From positions 4,013,001 to 4,077,000 of the forward strand of contig NZ_CP159289.1 in NCBI RefSeq assembly GCF_040448675.1: DNA of 64,000 bases. The letters are read 5' to 3'. Both the position numbers and the translations under genes were made by a program. Positions 45,309 through 53,966 of the stretch are shown piece after piece (the first letter of the stretch is position 1; every line of letters starts with the position of its first letter). The stretch is from Dyadobacter sp. 676. GTDB taxonomy: Bacteria > Bacteroidota > Bacteroidia > Cytophagales > Spirosomataceae. The notes below the pieces were generated by a model. The model did no database searches. It saw only the letters and a list, made by a program, of their open reading frames with translations, and was not told the DNA's origin.

Positions 45309-45719
45309 ATGCTCAAAAGGTTTCTGAAACCGATTAAATTGCCCGCGTCGGTCGACTGGGCGGTGCTCATTCTCCGGATCGGCGTTTCATGCCTCATGCT
45401 CACGCACGGCTATGCGAAGCTGACCGGCTTCCTCAGCGGCGACCATTCTTTCGCCGACCCGATCGGGATAGGCGAGGAATTTTCCTATTTCCTGACTATC
45501 TGCGCCGAATTCGGCTGCTCGATCCTCGTTATCCTCGGCCTGGGTACCCGTTTGGCGCTCATACCGCTCATTTTTACCATGTGTGTGGTAGTATTCATCG
45601 TGCATGCGAGGGATGCATTCGATATGAAGGAGCATGGCCTGCAGTTCCTTTTCGCTTACATCGCATTATTTCTTACCGGGCCAGGCCGGTTTTCGATCGA
45701 CAGCAAATTGTACCGGTAG
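45309..45719 (+). CDS. DoxX-family membrane protein
   Basis: A 136-residue inner-membrane protein with four predicted hydrophobic segments and the DoxX-type opening LILRIGVSCLMLTHGYAKL, followed by FLTICAEFGCSILVILGLGTR. ATG at 45309 (MLKRFLKPIK) is preferred to an ATG at 45276 on the basis of family length. DoxX-like proteins are linked to quinone redox or stress; a specific role is not visible. It is divergent from the TonB receptor gene and convergent with an aldo/keto reductase gene. Confidence 0.88.
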   Translation: MLKRFLKPIKLPASVDWAVLILRIGVSCLMLTHGYAKLTGFLSGDHSFADPIGIGEEFSYFLTICAEFGCSILVILGLGTRLALIPLIFTMCVVVFIVHARDAFDMKEHGLQFLFAYIALFLTGPGRFSIDSKLYR

Positions 45720-45734
45720 GAACGGATGCTTCTT

Positions 45735-45772
45735 CAAACAAAATGCCTTCCGTCCGGAAGGCATTTTGTTTG
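45735..45772. terminator. Bidirectional terminator
   Basis: A perfect palindrome with 18-bp arms around two central bases (core AATGCCTTCCG and complement) with A runs on the left and T runs on the right. It lies between two convergent genes. Confidence 0.85.
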
Positions 45773-45776
45773 AAAG

Positions 45777-46748
45777 CTATTGCGACCACTTGGTTGGCTG
45801 GCGGTCCCAGCGGTGAGCTTTCATCCGTTCGGCCACGGCGGCGTCGAGCTTTTTGCCGTCGCTGACAGCCACATTCGCGCGCACGTGTGGGAGCTTACGC
45901 ATGCCCGGAATGGTTGTGTGCACGTCGGGATTGTTGAGGATAAAACGCAATGCGAGTTCGGGCATCGTCATGCCCTCCGGGATATCGGCGCGCAAAGCCT
46001 CGGCGTGGTCTACGCTCGCATTGAGGTTCTCGGGGACGAAATACGTCGAGCGCCAGTCGTCGGCCGGGAACGTGGTTTCTTTCGTCAATGTGCCGGTAAG
46101 CGTCCCCTCGTCGAAAGGCACGCGGGCGATCACGCCGATATCGAGCTTCCGGCATAGCGGGAAGAGGTTATCTTCCGGAGCCTGGTCAAAGATATTGTAG
46201 ATCACCTGGACCGCGTCGATCAGGCCTGTTTCGAGCGTTTTCAATGCGTTATCCGGTTCCCAACGGTTGATACTGATGCCCCAGGCGGCCACTTTCCCGT
46301 CTTTCGTCAGTTTTTGAACGGCTTCCTTCCATTCGTCTTCCTGCGCCCAGGCATCTTCCCACACGTGAAATTGCAGCAGGTCTATCTGTTCGAGGCCCAG
46401 ATTTTGAAGGCTTTTCTCCGTGTATTCGACAATGTAATCGGCCGGAAATACGTCTTTTAATGCATATTCGGGGCGCGACGGCCATTTGCGGTTTTTCGGC
46501 GGGATTTTCGTAGCCGCATAGAGTTTTTTGCCGGGGTTCCGCTTGATAAGGTCGCCAAGAATGCGCTCGCTCAGTCCCTCGCCGTATCCCCAGGCCGTAT
46601 CGAAAAAGTTCACACCCGATTCGACGGCCAGATCGAGGGAGTCGTCCGTTTCCTTGCGGTCGGAGCCGGTCCAGCCCGCGAGTCCCCACATTCCATAACC
46701 TATTTCGCTGATTTCCCAGTCGGTTCGTCCAAAACGACGTTTTTGCAT
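45777..46748 (-). CDS. Aldo/keto reductase
   Basis: A 323-residue TIM-barrel NADPH-dependent oxidoreductase. The catalytic tetrad is visible: Asp and Tyr in NFFDTAWGYGEG, Lys in ATKIPP and His in LLQFHVWED. The C-terminal cofactor part includes RVPFDEGTL and TTIPGMRKL. It resembles the general aldo/keto reductases of Tas/YghZ type that reduce aldehydes or sugars. No operon partner is apparent. Confidence 0.93.
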   Translation of the reverse strand: MQKRRFGRTDWEISEIGYGMWGLAGWTGSDRKETDDSLDLAVESGVNFFDTAWGYGEGLSERILGDLIKRNPGKKLYAATKIPPKNRKWPSRPEYALKDVFPADYIVEYTEKSLQNLGLEQIDLLQFHVWEDAWAQEDEWKEAVQKLTKDGKVAAWGISINRWEPDNALKTLETGLIDAVQVIYNIFDQAPEDNLFPLCRKLDIGVIARVPFDEGTLTGTLTKETTFPADDWRSTYFVPENLNASVDHAEALRADIPEGMTMPELALRFILNNPDVHTTIPGMRKLPHVRANVAVSDGKKLDAAVAERMKAHRWDRQPTKWSQ

Positions 46749-46812
46749 TGTAATCTGATTTTAGTGTTAGACCAATAAAGAACTTCTGTGCAGTTATTTA
46801 ATATAGAACGGA

Positions 46813-46820
46813 TACCTTTG
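46813..46820 (+). promoter_or_regulatory. Putative -7 element of the M23 peptidase gene
   Basis: TACCTTTG matches TAnnTTTG, 58 bases before the GTG at 46878. No TTG at -33 spacing was seen. Confidence 0.35.
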
Positions 46821-46877
46821 CAAGACTTTTTTTATTAATGAGCTTTCTCGGCATCGTTCCTCAAAAATAGGGTTTAA

Positions 46878-47675
46878 GTGAAAGAAAAAGGGTTGATTAA
46901 TGCATTGTTGATGACAGTCAAAAGAATTGCCGGAATTGTGTTGGTGATCTGTATTGCAGGTTTGACAAACCGGAGTGAATCTTCCGATAAAATTGCAGAA
47001 TACTGCCGGACTTTCCATCAGATCCAGATTGACATTCGCGACGGTGCGATCACACCCGATTCGGCCCGTGCCGCATTTGGCACGGTAATGCGGGCTATCA
47101 GGGCCGAATTCAGGCGGGATACCTGCCGCGCGGTCGATTCTTCCTATTTTGTTTACCCCGTCAGATCGTATACGCCGAGGGAGTCGGTCGGGTCGAGAGG
47201 CCGGGGGTACCGCCCCGACGGCTTCGATCTTTTCGACAGGGATGTCACGGGCAGCCATCCCGCACAGGACCTTTTTGTGAGGGACAAAGACCAGGACGTG
47301 CTCGACGACCGTACCTGGAAGCCCATCGATGTGCTTGCGTTTACATCCGGGTTAGTGGTGGCTACCGAAACGAGCTGGAAATACGACAGCGAGTTCCGCG
47401 GCGGTAACTGGATCTGGATTTACGACCCGTGTCTCGACGGACTTTTTTACTACGCGCATAACAACATCGTGGAAGTGCAGCCGGGGCAATGGGTGAATGC
47501 GGGAGACAAAATCTCGGAAATGGGGCGTACCGGCTATAATGCCTATCAGAAGCGCTCGCCCACGCATTTGCATCTCATGTACCTGCAACTCGACGCGGAC
47601 GGGCTGCCCATTCCCGCCAACACCTACGAATGGCTGAAACAGTCGGCCGTAAAAGACAGTTTTGGAGAAGAATAA
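46878..47675 (+). CDS. M23-type peptidoglycan endopeptidase
   Basis: A 265-residue exported protein with an N-terminal hydrophobic segment (IAGIVLVICIAGL). The M23 (lysostaphin-like) zinc site is seen as an HxxxD motif in GSHPAQDLF and the HLH motif in PTHLHLM, with FYYAHNN between. This agrees with a cell-wall endopeptidase or a binding relative. GTG at 46878 opens the ORF; ATG at 46911 (MTVKRIAG) is an equally plausible start. Length is modest and no LysM or coiled coil is present. Confidence 0.85.
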   Translation: MKEKGLINALLMTVKRIAGIVLVICIAGLTNRSESSDKIAEYCRTFHQIQIDIRDGAITPDSARAAFGTVMRAIRAEFRRDTCRAVDSSYFVYPVRSYTPRESVGSRGRGYRPDGFDLFDRDVTGSHPAQDLFVRDKDQDVLDDRTWKPIDVLAFTSGLVVATETSWKYDSEFRGGNWIWIYDPCLDGLFYYAHNNIVEVQPGQWVNAGDKISEMGRTGYNAYQKRSPTHLHLMYLQLDADGLPIPANTYEWLKQSAVKDSFGEE

Positions 47676-47741
47676 TTGGTATAAAAGTAGATATTCAATA
47701 TATTGTACTTCACTCCATTACTATTCCTTAAACAAACTTTT

Positions 47742-49037
47742 ATGAACAACCGTCGTTCTTTTTTCCGGAAGAGTGCCGCTTTGGGTATGGGCGCTTTCGG
47801 GATCAACAGCCTTTTCAGCCAGTTGCATGCAGCGCAATTCCTCGAAGCCGAAAAGTGCTGGAACCCTGCCAGTGAAAGCAATGAAGAATACTGGTCGGTA
47901 ATCCAGGACGCATATACAGCCAGCAAAAGCGAGGTTATTATCCTCAACAACGGCGGTGTATCGCCCTCGCCGATTGTGGTGCAGGAAGCTTTGGATAAAT
48001 ACAACAAAGCGGCGGCGCAGGGGCCGTCCTATTACATGTGGCGTATTATGGACAAAGGCCGGGAACCGCTCCGGCAGCGCCTGGCGAAACTCGCCGGTAC
48101 CGACGCGGAGGAGATCGCAATCAACCGCAATGCGACCGAGGCGTTGAATACCATTATTTTCGGCTTGCCGCTCGAAAAAGGCGACGAGGTGATCGGTACC
48201 CTGCAGGATTACCCGAACATGGTGCAGGCCTGGAAACAACGCCAGATGCGCGACGGCGTGGTTTACAAGCAGCTTTCTTTTGATTTCCCCATCGAAAATG
48301 ACGAGCAGATCGTGAAAGCCTACGCCGATGCGATCACGCCGAGGACTAAAATCATCCACGTGACGCATATCATCAACTGGGTGGGACAGATCATGCCGGT
48401 GAAGAAAATAGCGCAGATGGCACATGCCAAAGGCATCGAGGTGGTTTGCGACGGTGCGCATACATTCGGCCTGCTGGATTATAAAATCCCCGACCTGGAA
48501 TGCGATTACTTTGGCACCAGTCTGCACAAATTCCTCAGTGCCCCGGTCGGCAGCGGGATGATGTGGATTAAGAAGGACAAAATCGGGAAGATATGGCCGC
48601 TGCTTTGCAATAGCGAGCCGAAAAGCGGTAATATCCGCAAATTTGAAACGCTTGGCACAAGGAGTTTCCCGATTGAACAGGCCATTGGCGAGGCGATCAA
48701 CTTCCAGGAGGCGATCGGTAACAAACGCAAACAGGACCGGATCCATTACCTGAAAAAATACTGGGCCGAGAAAGCCGCGCAAATCCCGGGCGTAAAGATC
48801 CATACATCCCTGAAACCGGAGTTCTCATGCGCAATCGCGGGTGTGAGCATCGAGGGCATGAAACCGGAAGAGCTGGACGGCAAACTGATGAAGGATTACC
48901 GGATTCACACCGTAGGGATCAATTGGGAAAATATCCACTGCGTGCGCGTAACCCCACATGTGTACACGAAGCTCAGCGACCTCGATAAGCTGGTCGACGC
49001 AATAGACAAGATCGCTAAAAAAAGTCTGATCTTTTAA
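47742..49037 (+). CDS. Class V aminotransferase-fold protein with twin-arginine-type leader
   Basis: A 431-residue PLP-dependent enzyme. The N-terminus NNRRSFFRKSAALGMGAFG resembles a Tat signal. The body has INRNATEALNTIIFGL, a VVCDGAHTFGLLDY segment with the cofactor-contacting Asp, and GTSLHKFLSAPVG with the likely Schiff-base Lys. These are typical of class V (NifS/isopenicillin-N-epimerase-like) enzymes. ATG at 47742 was preferred to a TTG at 47703. An exported PLP enzyme is unusual but recurs in this family in Bacteroidota. The reaction is unknown. Confidence 0.9.
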   Translation: MNNRRSFFRKSAALGMGAFGINSLFSQLHAAQFLEAEKCWNPASESNEEYWSVIQDAYTASKSEVIILNNGGVSPSPIVVQEALDKYNKAAAQGPSYYMWRIMDKGREPLRQRLAKLAGTDAEEIAINRNATEALNTIIFGLPLEKGDEVIGTLQDYPNMVQAWKQRQMRDGVVYKQLSFDFPIENDEQIVKAYADAITPRTKIIHVTHIINWVGQIMPVKKIAQMAHAKGIEVVCDGAHTFGLLDYKIPDLECDYFGTSLHKFLSAPVGSGMMWIKKDKIGKIWPLLCNSEPKSGNIRKFETLGTRSFPIEQAIGEAINFQEAIGNKRKQDRIHYLKKYWAEKAAQIPGVKIHTSLKPEFSCAIAGVSIEGMKPEELDGKLMKDYRIHTVGINWENIHCVRVTPHVYTKLSDLDKLVDAIDKIAKKSLIF

Positions 49038-49052
49038 AACATTCATGTGCAA

Positions 49053-49095
49053 CGGGCATAGTCGGGTTAACTGCCGGCTATGCCCGAATTTTTTT
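49053..49095 (+). terminator. Hairpin terminator
   Basis: CGGGCATAGTCGG and 49074-49086 pair at 12 of 13 positions and are followed by a T run. Confidence 0.8.
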
Positions 49096-49177
49096 GCCGC
49101 TCGTAAATGCTAACGCAATCATATCAGCCGGAAGAACCATTGGCACGATTCATTCCGCCCCGACCGCCGCAATGCAT

Positions 49178-49185
49178 TACTTTTG
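49178..49185 (+). promoter_or_regulatory. Putative -7 element of the lipoprotein/ATP-grasp pair
   Basis: TACTTTTG matches TAnnTTTG and lies 27 bases before the ATG at 49213, which supports that start. Confidence 0.4.
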
Positions 49186-49212
49186 AAAAATCCTCAACAG
49201 AAAACCAACACT

Positions 49213-49821
49213 ATGACACAGTTACGGAAAGGTTCTTTTATCAGAAAGGTAAAAGATATCAGTATAGGTGGCGCGTTGGCGCTGGCGCTGTTGGCAGGGA
49301 CGGGGCTTGTTTCCTGTTCTTCCAACAACGACGAATCGGATTACAGCTACGAAGAAACATCCTATGGAAAGGGTATTCGCTCGCACATTAAGGAGGTCAG
49401 CCCCGGCGAATTCAGGATCGTTAGTGAGGAAAGCGTTGCCGCCGACAGCTCTATGGCGATCGTTTCCTATCTCGACGGCCATAAAGACACATTGAACCCA
49501 ACGGCTGCCAAAGCGTTGATTGACCAGGAAATTCGCTCCAATCCGCACGTCGGGTACCATAGCGGACTTTCGAGCATGCTGCTCTATGGCGGCATGGGCT
49601 ATTTCCTCGGCCGACTGTCGGGCAATTCTTATATGAATACCTACCGCGACAGGGATATGGAACGGAGCAGGGCATTTTATGCCAGTCCGGGCGCGTGGGC
49701 GAGCGCACGCAGCGCGGTACGGGACGTCGACGCATCCCGTTCCGTGCGGACGGTGACGGCGAGGCCATCAGGCGGACGTAAAGGTTTTTTTGGAAGGTCG
49801 TCGGGCAGAAGCGGTGGCTGA
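49213..49821 (+). CDS. YgiB-like (UPF0441/DUF1190-type) lipoprotein
   Basis: A 202-residue lipoprotein with leader ending in the lipobox GLVSC. The central part is acidic; then comes a Gly-rich hydrophobic stretch MLLYGGMGYFLGRLSG and a basic Ser/Gly-rich tail (TVTARPSGGRKGFFGRSSG). This layout is very close to E. coli YgiB (lipoprotein, MAGYMMGRLMGG-like stretch, Thr/Arg/Gly-rich tail). The next gene encodes a YgiC-like ATP-grasp protein, as in E. coli ygiB-ygiC, which supports the assignment. The molecular function is unknown in either organism. ATG at 49213 was chosen over an upstream in-frame codon at 49183. Confidence 0.75.
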   Translation: MTQLRKGSFIRKVKDISIGGALALALLAGTGLVSCSSNNDESDYSYEETSYGKGIRSHIKEVSPGEFRIVSEESVAADSSMAIVSYLDGHKDTLNPTAAKALIDQEIRSNPHVGYHSGLSSMLLYGGMGYFLGRLSGNSYMNTYRDRDMERSRAFYASPGAWASARSAVRDVDASRSVRTVTARPSGGRKGFFGRSSGRSGG

Positions 49822-49841
49822 AATTAGCGTTTATGAGTTTA

Positions 49842-49940
49842 GAGTTTATGAGTTAGTGAGTAAAAGCTGGAGTTTGGTCACGCTTCCTCTTGTTAACTTA
49901 AAAGTCAGGGCTAAATTTTAAACCTCGAACTCATAAACTC
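49842..49940. repeat. Inverted repeat of GAGTTTATGAGTT
   Basis: A perfect 13-bp inverted pair (49842-49854 and 49928-49940) lies in the spacer between the lipoprotein and ATP-grasp genes. Related partial words (GCGTTTATGAGTTTA, CTGAACTCTCAAC) surround it. Confidence 0.45.
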
Positions 49941-49981
49941 CTGAGCTACCGAACCCTGAACTCTCAACTTCAAAAGTAACG

Positions 49982-51154
49982 ATGGTAAAACTGAAATCTC
50001 TGCCTAATCCCCCGCAAGCCGCATTGGAAAAAGCGGGCTGGGACTGGGCGCTGGGTACCGATACGACGCCCTACGTAGTAAACGATATGGTGACGGTGAG
50101 CGAGCAACAGGCTGAAAGCTACTACGAAGCAGCCGCTACCTTATATGATATGCTGATCGAAGCGGGGCAATATGCCATCGATCACGATCTTTATAAGGAA
50201 ATGGGCATTCCTGAAAATCTGGTGGAACTCATCAAGCTCTCGTGGAGCGACGACCGCCAGATTCATTTATACGGGCGTTTCGATCTCGCAGGCGGTTTTG
50301 ACGACGAGCCCATCAAACTTATCGAATTCAATGCCGACACCGCCACTTGCATTCCTGAAACGGCCGTTGTACAATGGGCCCACCTGCGCATGAATGGCAT
50401 GGACGAGTCGCAGCAGTTTAATACGTTGTTCGAAACGCTCGTAGGGCAATTTGTTTATTTGAAAGAGGAAAACAGTGATCTGTCGCCGTCGATACTGTTT
50501 TCAACCATGCGCGGCTACCCGGAAGACGACACAAATGTGGCCGTACTGATGGAAGCAGCAAAAGAAGCGGGTCTCGACGTGGAATTTGCTTATATCGACG
50601 AGGTTGAGTTTTCGAACGGAGAAGGGATTTTTTACCAGGAACGTGAGCACGGCCATTTTGTACGGTTTGATTTCTGGTTCAAGCTGATACCGTGGGAGTA
50701 CATCGGCTCCGACGAGCCCGACTTGGCGTCGATGCTGACGGAGATCGTCAAAAACCGGAAAGCGCTGGTTCTGAACCCTGCTTACACCTTGCTGTTCCAG
50801 TCGAAATACATTCTCAAAATCCTGTGGGATCTTTACCCGTACCATCCTTTGCTGCTACAAACGGAACGATACATGCTGCCGCACAAGAAATCGGTGAGTA
50901 AAGTACTCCTAGGCAGGGAGGGCGCGAATGTTACGATCCACGACAAAGGCGGTGAAATTCTCGAAACCGCGGCCGGCGAATACGACGGCCAGCCCCGTAT
51001 TTACCAGGAGTATGTCGCCTTGCCTACCGACGCCCGGGGTAATACTTATCAGGCTGGTATATTTTTCGCCGGCGAGGCGTGCGGGCTCGGATTCAGGAGG
51101 GGTGGGAAGATATTGGACAACACCGCGCAGTTTGTGGGGCACGTTATCGATTAG
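49982..51154 (+). CDS. YgiC-like glutathionylspermidine-synthase-family ATP-grasp protein
   Basis: A 390-residue ATP-grasp ligase-like protein, the same length as E. coli YgiC. Family segments include LIEFNADTATCIPETAVVQW, LNPAYTLLFQSKYILKILW, LLGREGANV (a nucleotide-binding region) and IYQEYVALP. It lacks the amidase domain of full glutathionylspermidine synthetase, so it probably joins a peptide or other acid to an amine of unknown identity. It follows a YgiB-like lipoprotein. Envelope modification or stress resistance has been suggested for such pairs; that is inference here. Confidence 0.9.
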   Translation: MVKLKSLPNPPQAALEKAGWDWALGTDTTPYVVNDMVTVSEQQAESYYEAAATLYDMLIEAGQYAIDHDLYKEMGIPENLVELIKLSWSDDRQIHLYGRFDLAGGFDDEPIKLIEFNADTATCIPETAVVQWAHLRMNGMDESQQFNTLFETLVGQFVYLKEENSDLSPSILFSTMRGYPEDDTNVAVLMEAAKEAGLDVEFAYIDEVEFSNGEGIFYQEREHGHFVRFDFWFKLIPWEYIGSDEPDLASMLTEIVKNRKALVLNPAYTLLFQSKYILKILWDLYPYHPLLLQTERYMLPHKKSVSKVLLGREGANVTIHDKGGEILETAAGEYDGQPRIYQEYVALPTDARGNTYQAGIFFAGEACGLGFRRGGKILDNTAQFVGHVID

Positions 51155-51362
51155 TGAATACGTAATTTTACTTGCCTCTGAATCAAAAAGTTACCGTATG
51201 CTCATTGAATTTGCCGTTTACTAATCGAATTGCTGAAATGTGCGTACAGCCAGCGAAGTTTGTGAAGGTTTTAGAAGCGCCGCTGGTACGGAAGTTTTAA
51301 AAGAAAAAACCTGGTCAGCAGTCCGACATATTCACGATCCTTAATACTTAGAGAAATTAGTC

Positions 51363-51695
51363 ATGATTCACGAAAAAATTTTTCAACTAAAAAGCGGCCG
51401 GGAGGTCAAGGTGGTCATTAAAAGCTACTTCCTTCACGACAGCCCGCAACGCGACATGGAATGCGAGATACTGATCCGCGAGCCGAAAGAGAAATACTTC
51501 CGCACCCCGATCGGGATCAACCATCCGCAATACTGGAAAATGAAACGGTCGAGCGCACAACAGGCCAAGGCACTTCTGATGGAATACAGCGGTATTACGC
51601 AAAGGCATATTAACCAGGCTATTTCGGAATTTAATCAAATACTAAGTTATCCGCCTACACACATTGGATTGCAATTTGAGAATGAACTGGTGTAA
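51363..51695 (+). CDS. Hypothetical protein
   Basis: I do not recognise this 110-residue, soluble, basic protein. It has no signal peptide or membrane segment. Segments IFQLKSGREVKVVIKSYF and MECEILIREPKE suggest a small beta-rich fold followed by two helices (SSAQQAKALLMEY, TQRHINQAISEFNQIL). It is separated from its neighbours by more than 200 bases on both sides. Confidence 0.65.
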   Translation: MIHEKIFQLKSGREVKVVIKSYFLHDSPQRDMECEILIREPKEKYFRTPIGINHPQYWKMKRSSAQQAKALLMEYSGITQRHINQAISEFNQILSYPPTHIGLQFENELV

Positions 51696-51754
51696 GGAGG
51701 ACTAGGCTTTCATTATCATCAGGTGAAGTAAGGAATATACGCACACACTGGCCA

Positions 51755-51800
51755 CCGGGCGCGGCAGGACTTGAAAGTTCAGCCGCCGCCCGGTTTTGTT
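51755..51800 (+). terminator. G/C-rich hairpin terminator
   Basis: CCGGGCGCGGC (51755-51765) pairs imperfectly with 51782-51793, followed by TTTTGTTTT. Confidence 0.5.
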
Positions 51801-51961
51801 TTAAGCCCCATCGTCGTCGTTAATATGATCGAAAGTGGTTAACGACTCGCATGGAAAATCCGGGTTGTTGGAAACAACCCCGTTAAAAAGCGTGATAAAA
51901 AACCTTAAAAAAGGTACATTTAATCCCGGCAACTATCTTCACCAATAAACCAGCTGGTAAA

Positions 51962-52705
51962 ATGAACACTTTCGAAAATCAGGTGGCCGTCATAACCGGG
52001 GCTGCGTCCGGCCTTGGCCTGGTGATCGCCCATAAATTGCTGAACGAGGGAGCCCGCGTAGGCCTTCTGGATCTGAATGAGAAAGCATTGAACGAGGAAT
52101 TTGTAGGCAATGCAACGCATGAAGAGTTGATCGGTGTGGATGTTACCGATGAAGGGCTTGTCGCCAAAGCGGTACAACGGGTGGTGGAACGGTTTGGAAA
52201 AATAGATATACTCATCAATTGTGCGGGGATTACGGGCACTACCAACATCAAAAGCCACGAGGTGGATGCGGTCAATTTGCAAAAGGTGTTCAATGTCAAT
52301 TTTATGAGCAGTTTTTATACCGCTAAGGCGGTGTTACCGTATATGCTTCGAAATAATTACGGGCGTATTCTGCACGTCGCGTCGATCGCCGGGAAAGAGG
52401 GGAATGCGGGTATGCTGGCGTATTCGGCTTCGAAAGCCGCGGTGATCGGGATGGCAAAAGTGCAGGGTAAGGAATACGCCGAAACAGGGGTTACGGTGAA
52501 TGCGCTGGCCCCCGCGGTTATTCAGACTCCCCTGGTAGACGCCATGCCCGAAGCGCAGGTCAAGTATATGACCGACAAGATTCCGATGAAGCGGTGCGGC
52601 ACCCTCGAAGAGGCCGCAAATATGGCTGCATTTATCGTTTCTGCCGAAAACAGTTTTACTACCGGATTCACTTTCGACCTGTCGGGAGGAAGGGCGACAT
52701 ATTGA
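51962..52705 (+). CDS. SDR-family oxidoreductase (3-oxoacyl-ACP-reductase-like)
   Basis: A 247-residue classical SDR with the cofactor motif GAASGLG, NCAG, catalytic Ser in HVASIAGK, and YSASKAAV holding the catalytic Tyr and Lys. The early acidic LLDLNEKAL after the second strand favours NAD(H). It is the expected length for FabG-like enzymes or sugar/alcohol dehydrogenases; substrate unknown. The convergent neighbour is a small cupin protein. Confidence 0.92.
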   Translation: MNTFENQVAVITGAASGLGLVIAHKLLNEGARVGLLDLNEKALNEEFVGNATHEELIGVDVTDEGLVAKAVQRVVERFGKIDILINCAGITGTTNIKSHEVDAVNLQKVFNVNFMSSFYTAKAVLPYMLRNNYGRILHVASIAGKEGNAGMLAYSASKAAVIGMAKVQGKEYAETGVTVNALAPAVIQTPLVDAMPEAQVKYMTDKIPMKRCGTLEEAANMAAFIVSAENSFTTGFTFDLSGGRATY

Positions 52706-52788
52706 ACTCAATTGGCCCAAGGGAGAAAGGTCGGTGGCGAATCGCTCCTGCTCTGCCGGTTCCGGGAGCCCATGACGGCGTAGGACAC

Positions 52789-53127
52789 TTACGATTGCTT
52801 TTCGAGCTCAATAAAATCCTGGCGCGCGGGCGTAAAGCAATCGATTACCTTGCATTGCGTATGCGCTACGGCGGAATGCGGTGCGTGCGGCGGAATGTGG
52901 GCGGTCATGCCCGGTGTAAGCAGCATCGTTTCGCCATCGACGGTAAATTCCAGTTCCCCTTCAAGCACATGGCACCATTGCTCGTGGAAATGGCTGTGTT
53001 CCGGCAGTACCGTCCCGGCGTCGATCGTGAAATGCCCGAAAGTCTGCTGCTCGGAGTGGCCCAGCGTCCCATAGATCCCGTCCCAGATTTTGACTACTTT
53101 ATTGGTTTTGAAATTGACGAAAGGCAT
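52789..53127 (-). CDS. Single-domain cupin protein
   Basis: A 112-residue cupin with the metal-binding motif HSHFHEQWCHVLEGE, the LLTPGMTAHIPPHAPH second motif and a late acidic end. Fold and metal site are clear. Function could be isomerase, dioxygenase or sensor. It lies 20 bases downstream of a same-strand barrel-like protein gene and is probably co-transcribed with it. Confidence 0.9.
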   Translation of the reverse strand: MPFVNFKTNKVVKIWDGIYGTLGHSEQQTFGHFTIDAGTVLPEHSHFHEQWCHVLEGELEFTVDGETMLLTPGMTAHIPPHAPHSAVAHTQCKVIDCFTPARQDFIELEKQS

Positions 53128-53146
53128 TGCGAAATGAATTTGAAGG

Positions 53147-53845
53147 CTATTTGAAAATGGTAAAAGTAGTCTTTACTGTAATGCGTTGTGTAGATATTTT
53201 TGCTTTTTCCGGCATAAAGCCGAGTTTTTCCGGGTTGTCGCGACGAGCGCCGAGAAGGTCGCGTCCATAGTCCGCCATTAATGCAAACCTCCGCCATTTG
53301 ATTCCGGCAACTGCCGAAGCAACCGGTAACACCCGATCATAACCGAATGCATCCCGGATTATCACTTTTTCCTCATAAAAAGGATGTTCGACGGCAACCA
53401 GAAATTTTTCGACCCCTGCTTTCGCTTCTATGAAAAATTTAAACTTAGATCGGGGATTGATATACGATCTTATTCCGCTCTCGGCCCGCCCGTGATGGTG
53501 GGTTTCGCGCGCATACCAGAAACCCGAGTCGTACCATTGACTGAAAAGATCTGGTAGAATGTCCGTTTGGTGATAGGTCAGTTGTACGAGCCCGGAAAAC
53601 CTTGGACTGAAATGCCTTTCAATCCAAACGCCTGACCCCCAGACATAGTTGGATTTAAAGTGAGATATGTAACCACCGCCGTCGTCTTTAAATTTTCGGG
53701 AATCTTCATAATAGTTTCGGTGGTAGTAGGTGCGGCCAAGGTCTGCTGTAATACCAGATTCCCATTTAGAAACATTTTGTGCAGCCAATTCGCCGGACAG
53801 GCAGGGTATGCCAATAGTAATGATAATTGTCAGTAACGTTTTCAT
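53147..53845 (-). CDS. Hypothetical outer-membrane beta-barrel-like protein
   Basis: A 232-residue secreted protein with a signal peptide ending GELAAQ. The mature part is rich in alternating aromatic and polar strands (YISHFKSNYVWGSGVWIERHF, FSGLVQLTYHQ, FKFFIEAKAG) and ends with TTFTIFK, a barrel-like terminal aromatic. This suggests a small outer-membrane barrel of unknown cargo. No family motif is recognised. Confidence 0.75.
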   Translation of the reverse strand: MKTLLTIIITIGIPCLSGELAAQNVSKWESGITADLGRTYYHRNYYEDSRKFKDDGGGYISHFKSNYVWGSGVWIERHFSPRFSGLVQLTYHQTDILPDLFSQWYDSGFWYARETHHHGRAESGIRSYINPRSKFKFFIEAKAGVEKFLVAVEHPFYEEKVIIRDAFGYDRVLPVASAVAGIKWRRFALMADYGRDLLGARRDNPEKLGFMPEKAKISTQRITVKTTFTIFK

Positions 53846-53966
53846 AGCTTATAGTTTGGGTTTAATGTTCAAAAGACGATGGACTTTCGTCGCGATTAGT
53901 CTGGTTCTGCAAAGTGGTTTGACCGGCTGGCACATCTGCGCCAGCCGAATCCAAATGAGCAATCCT

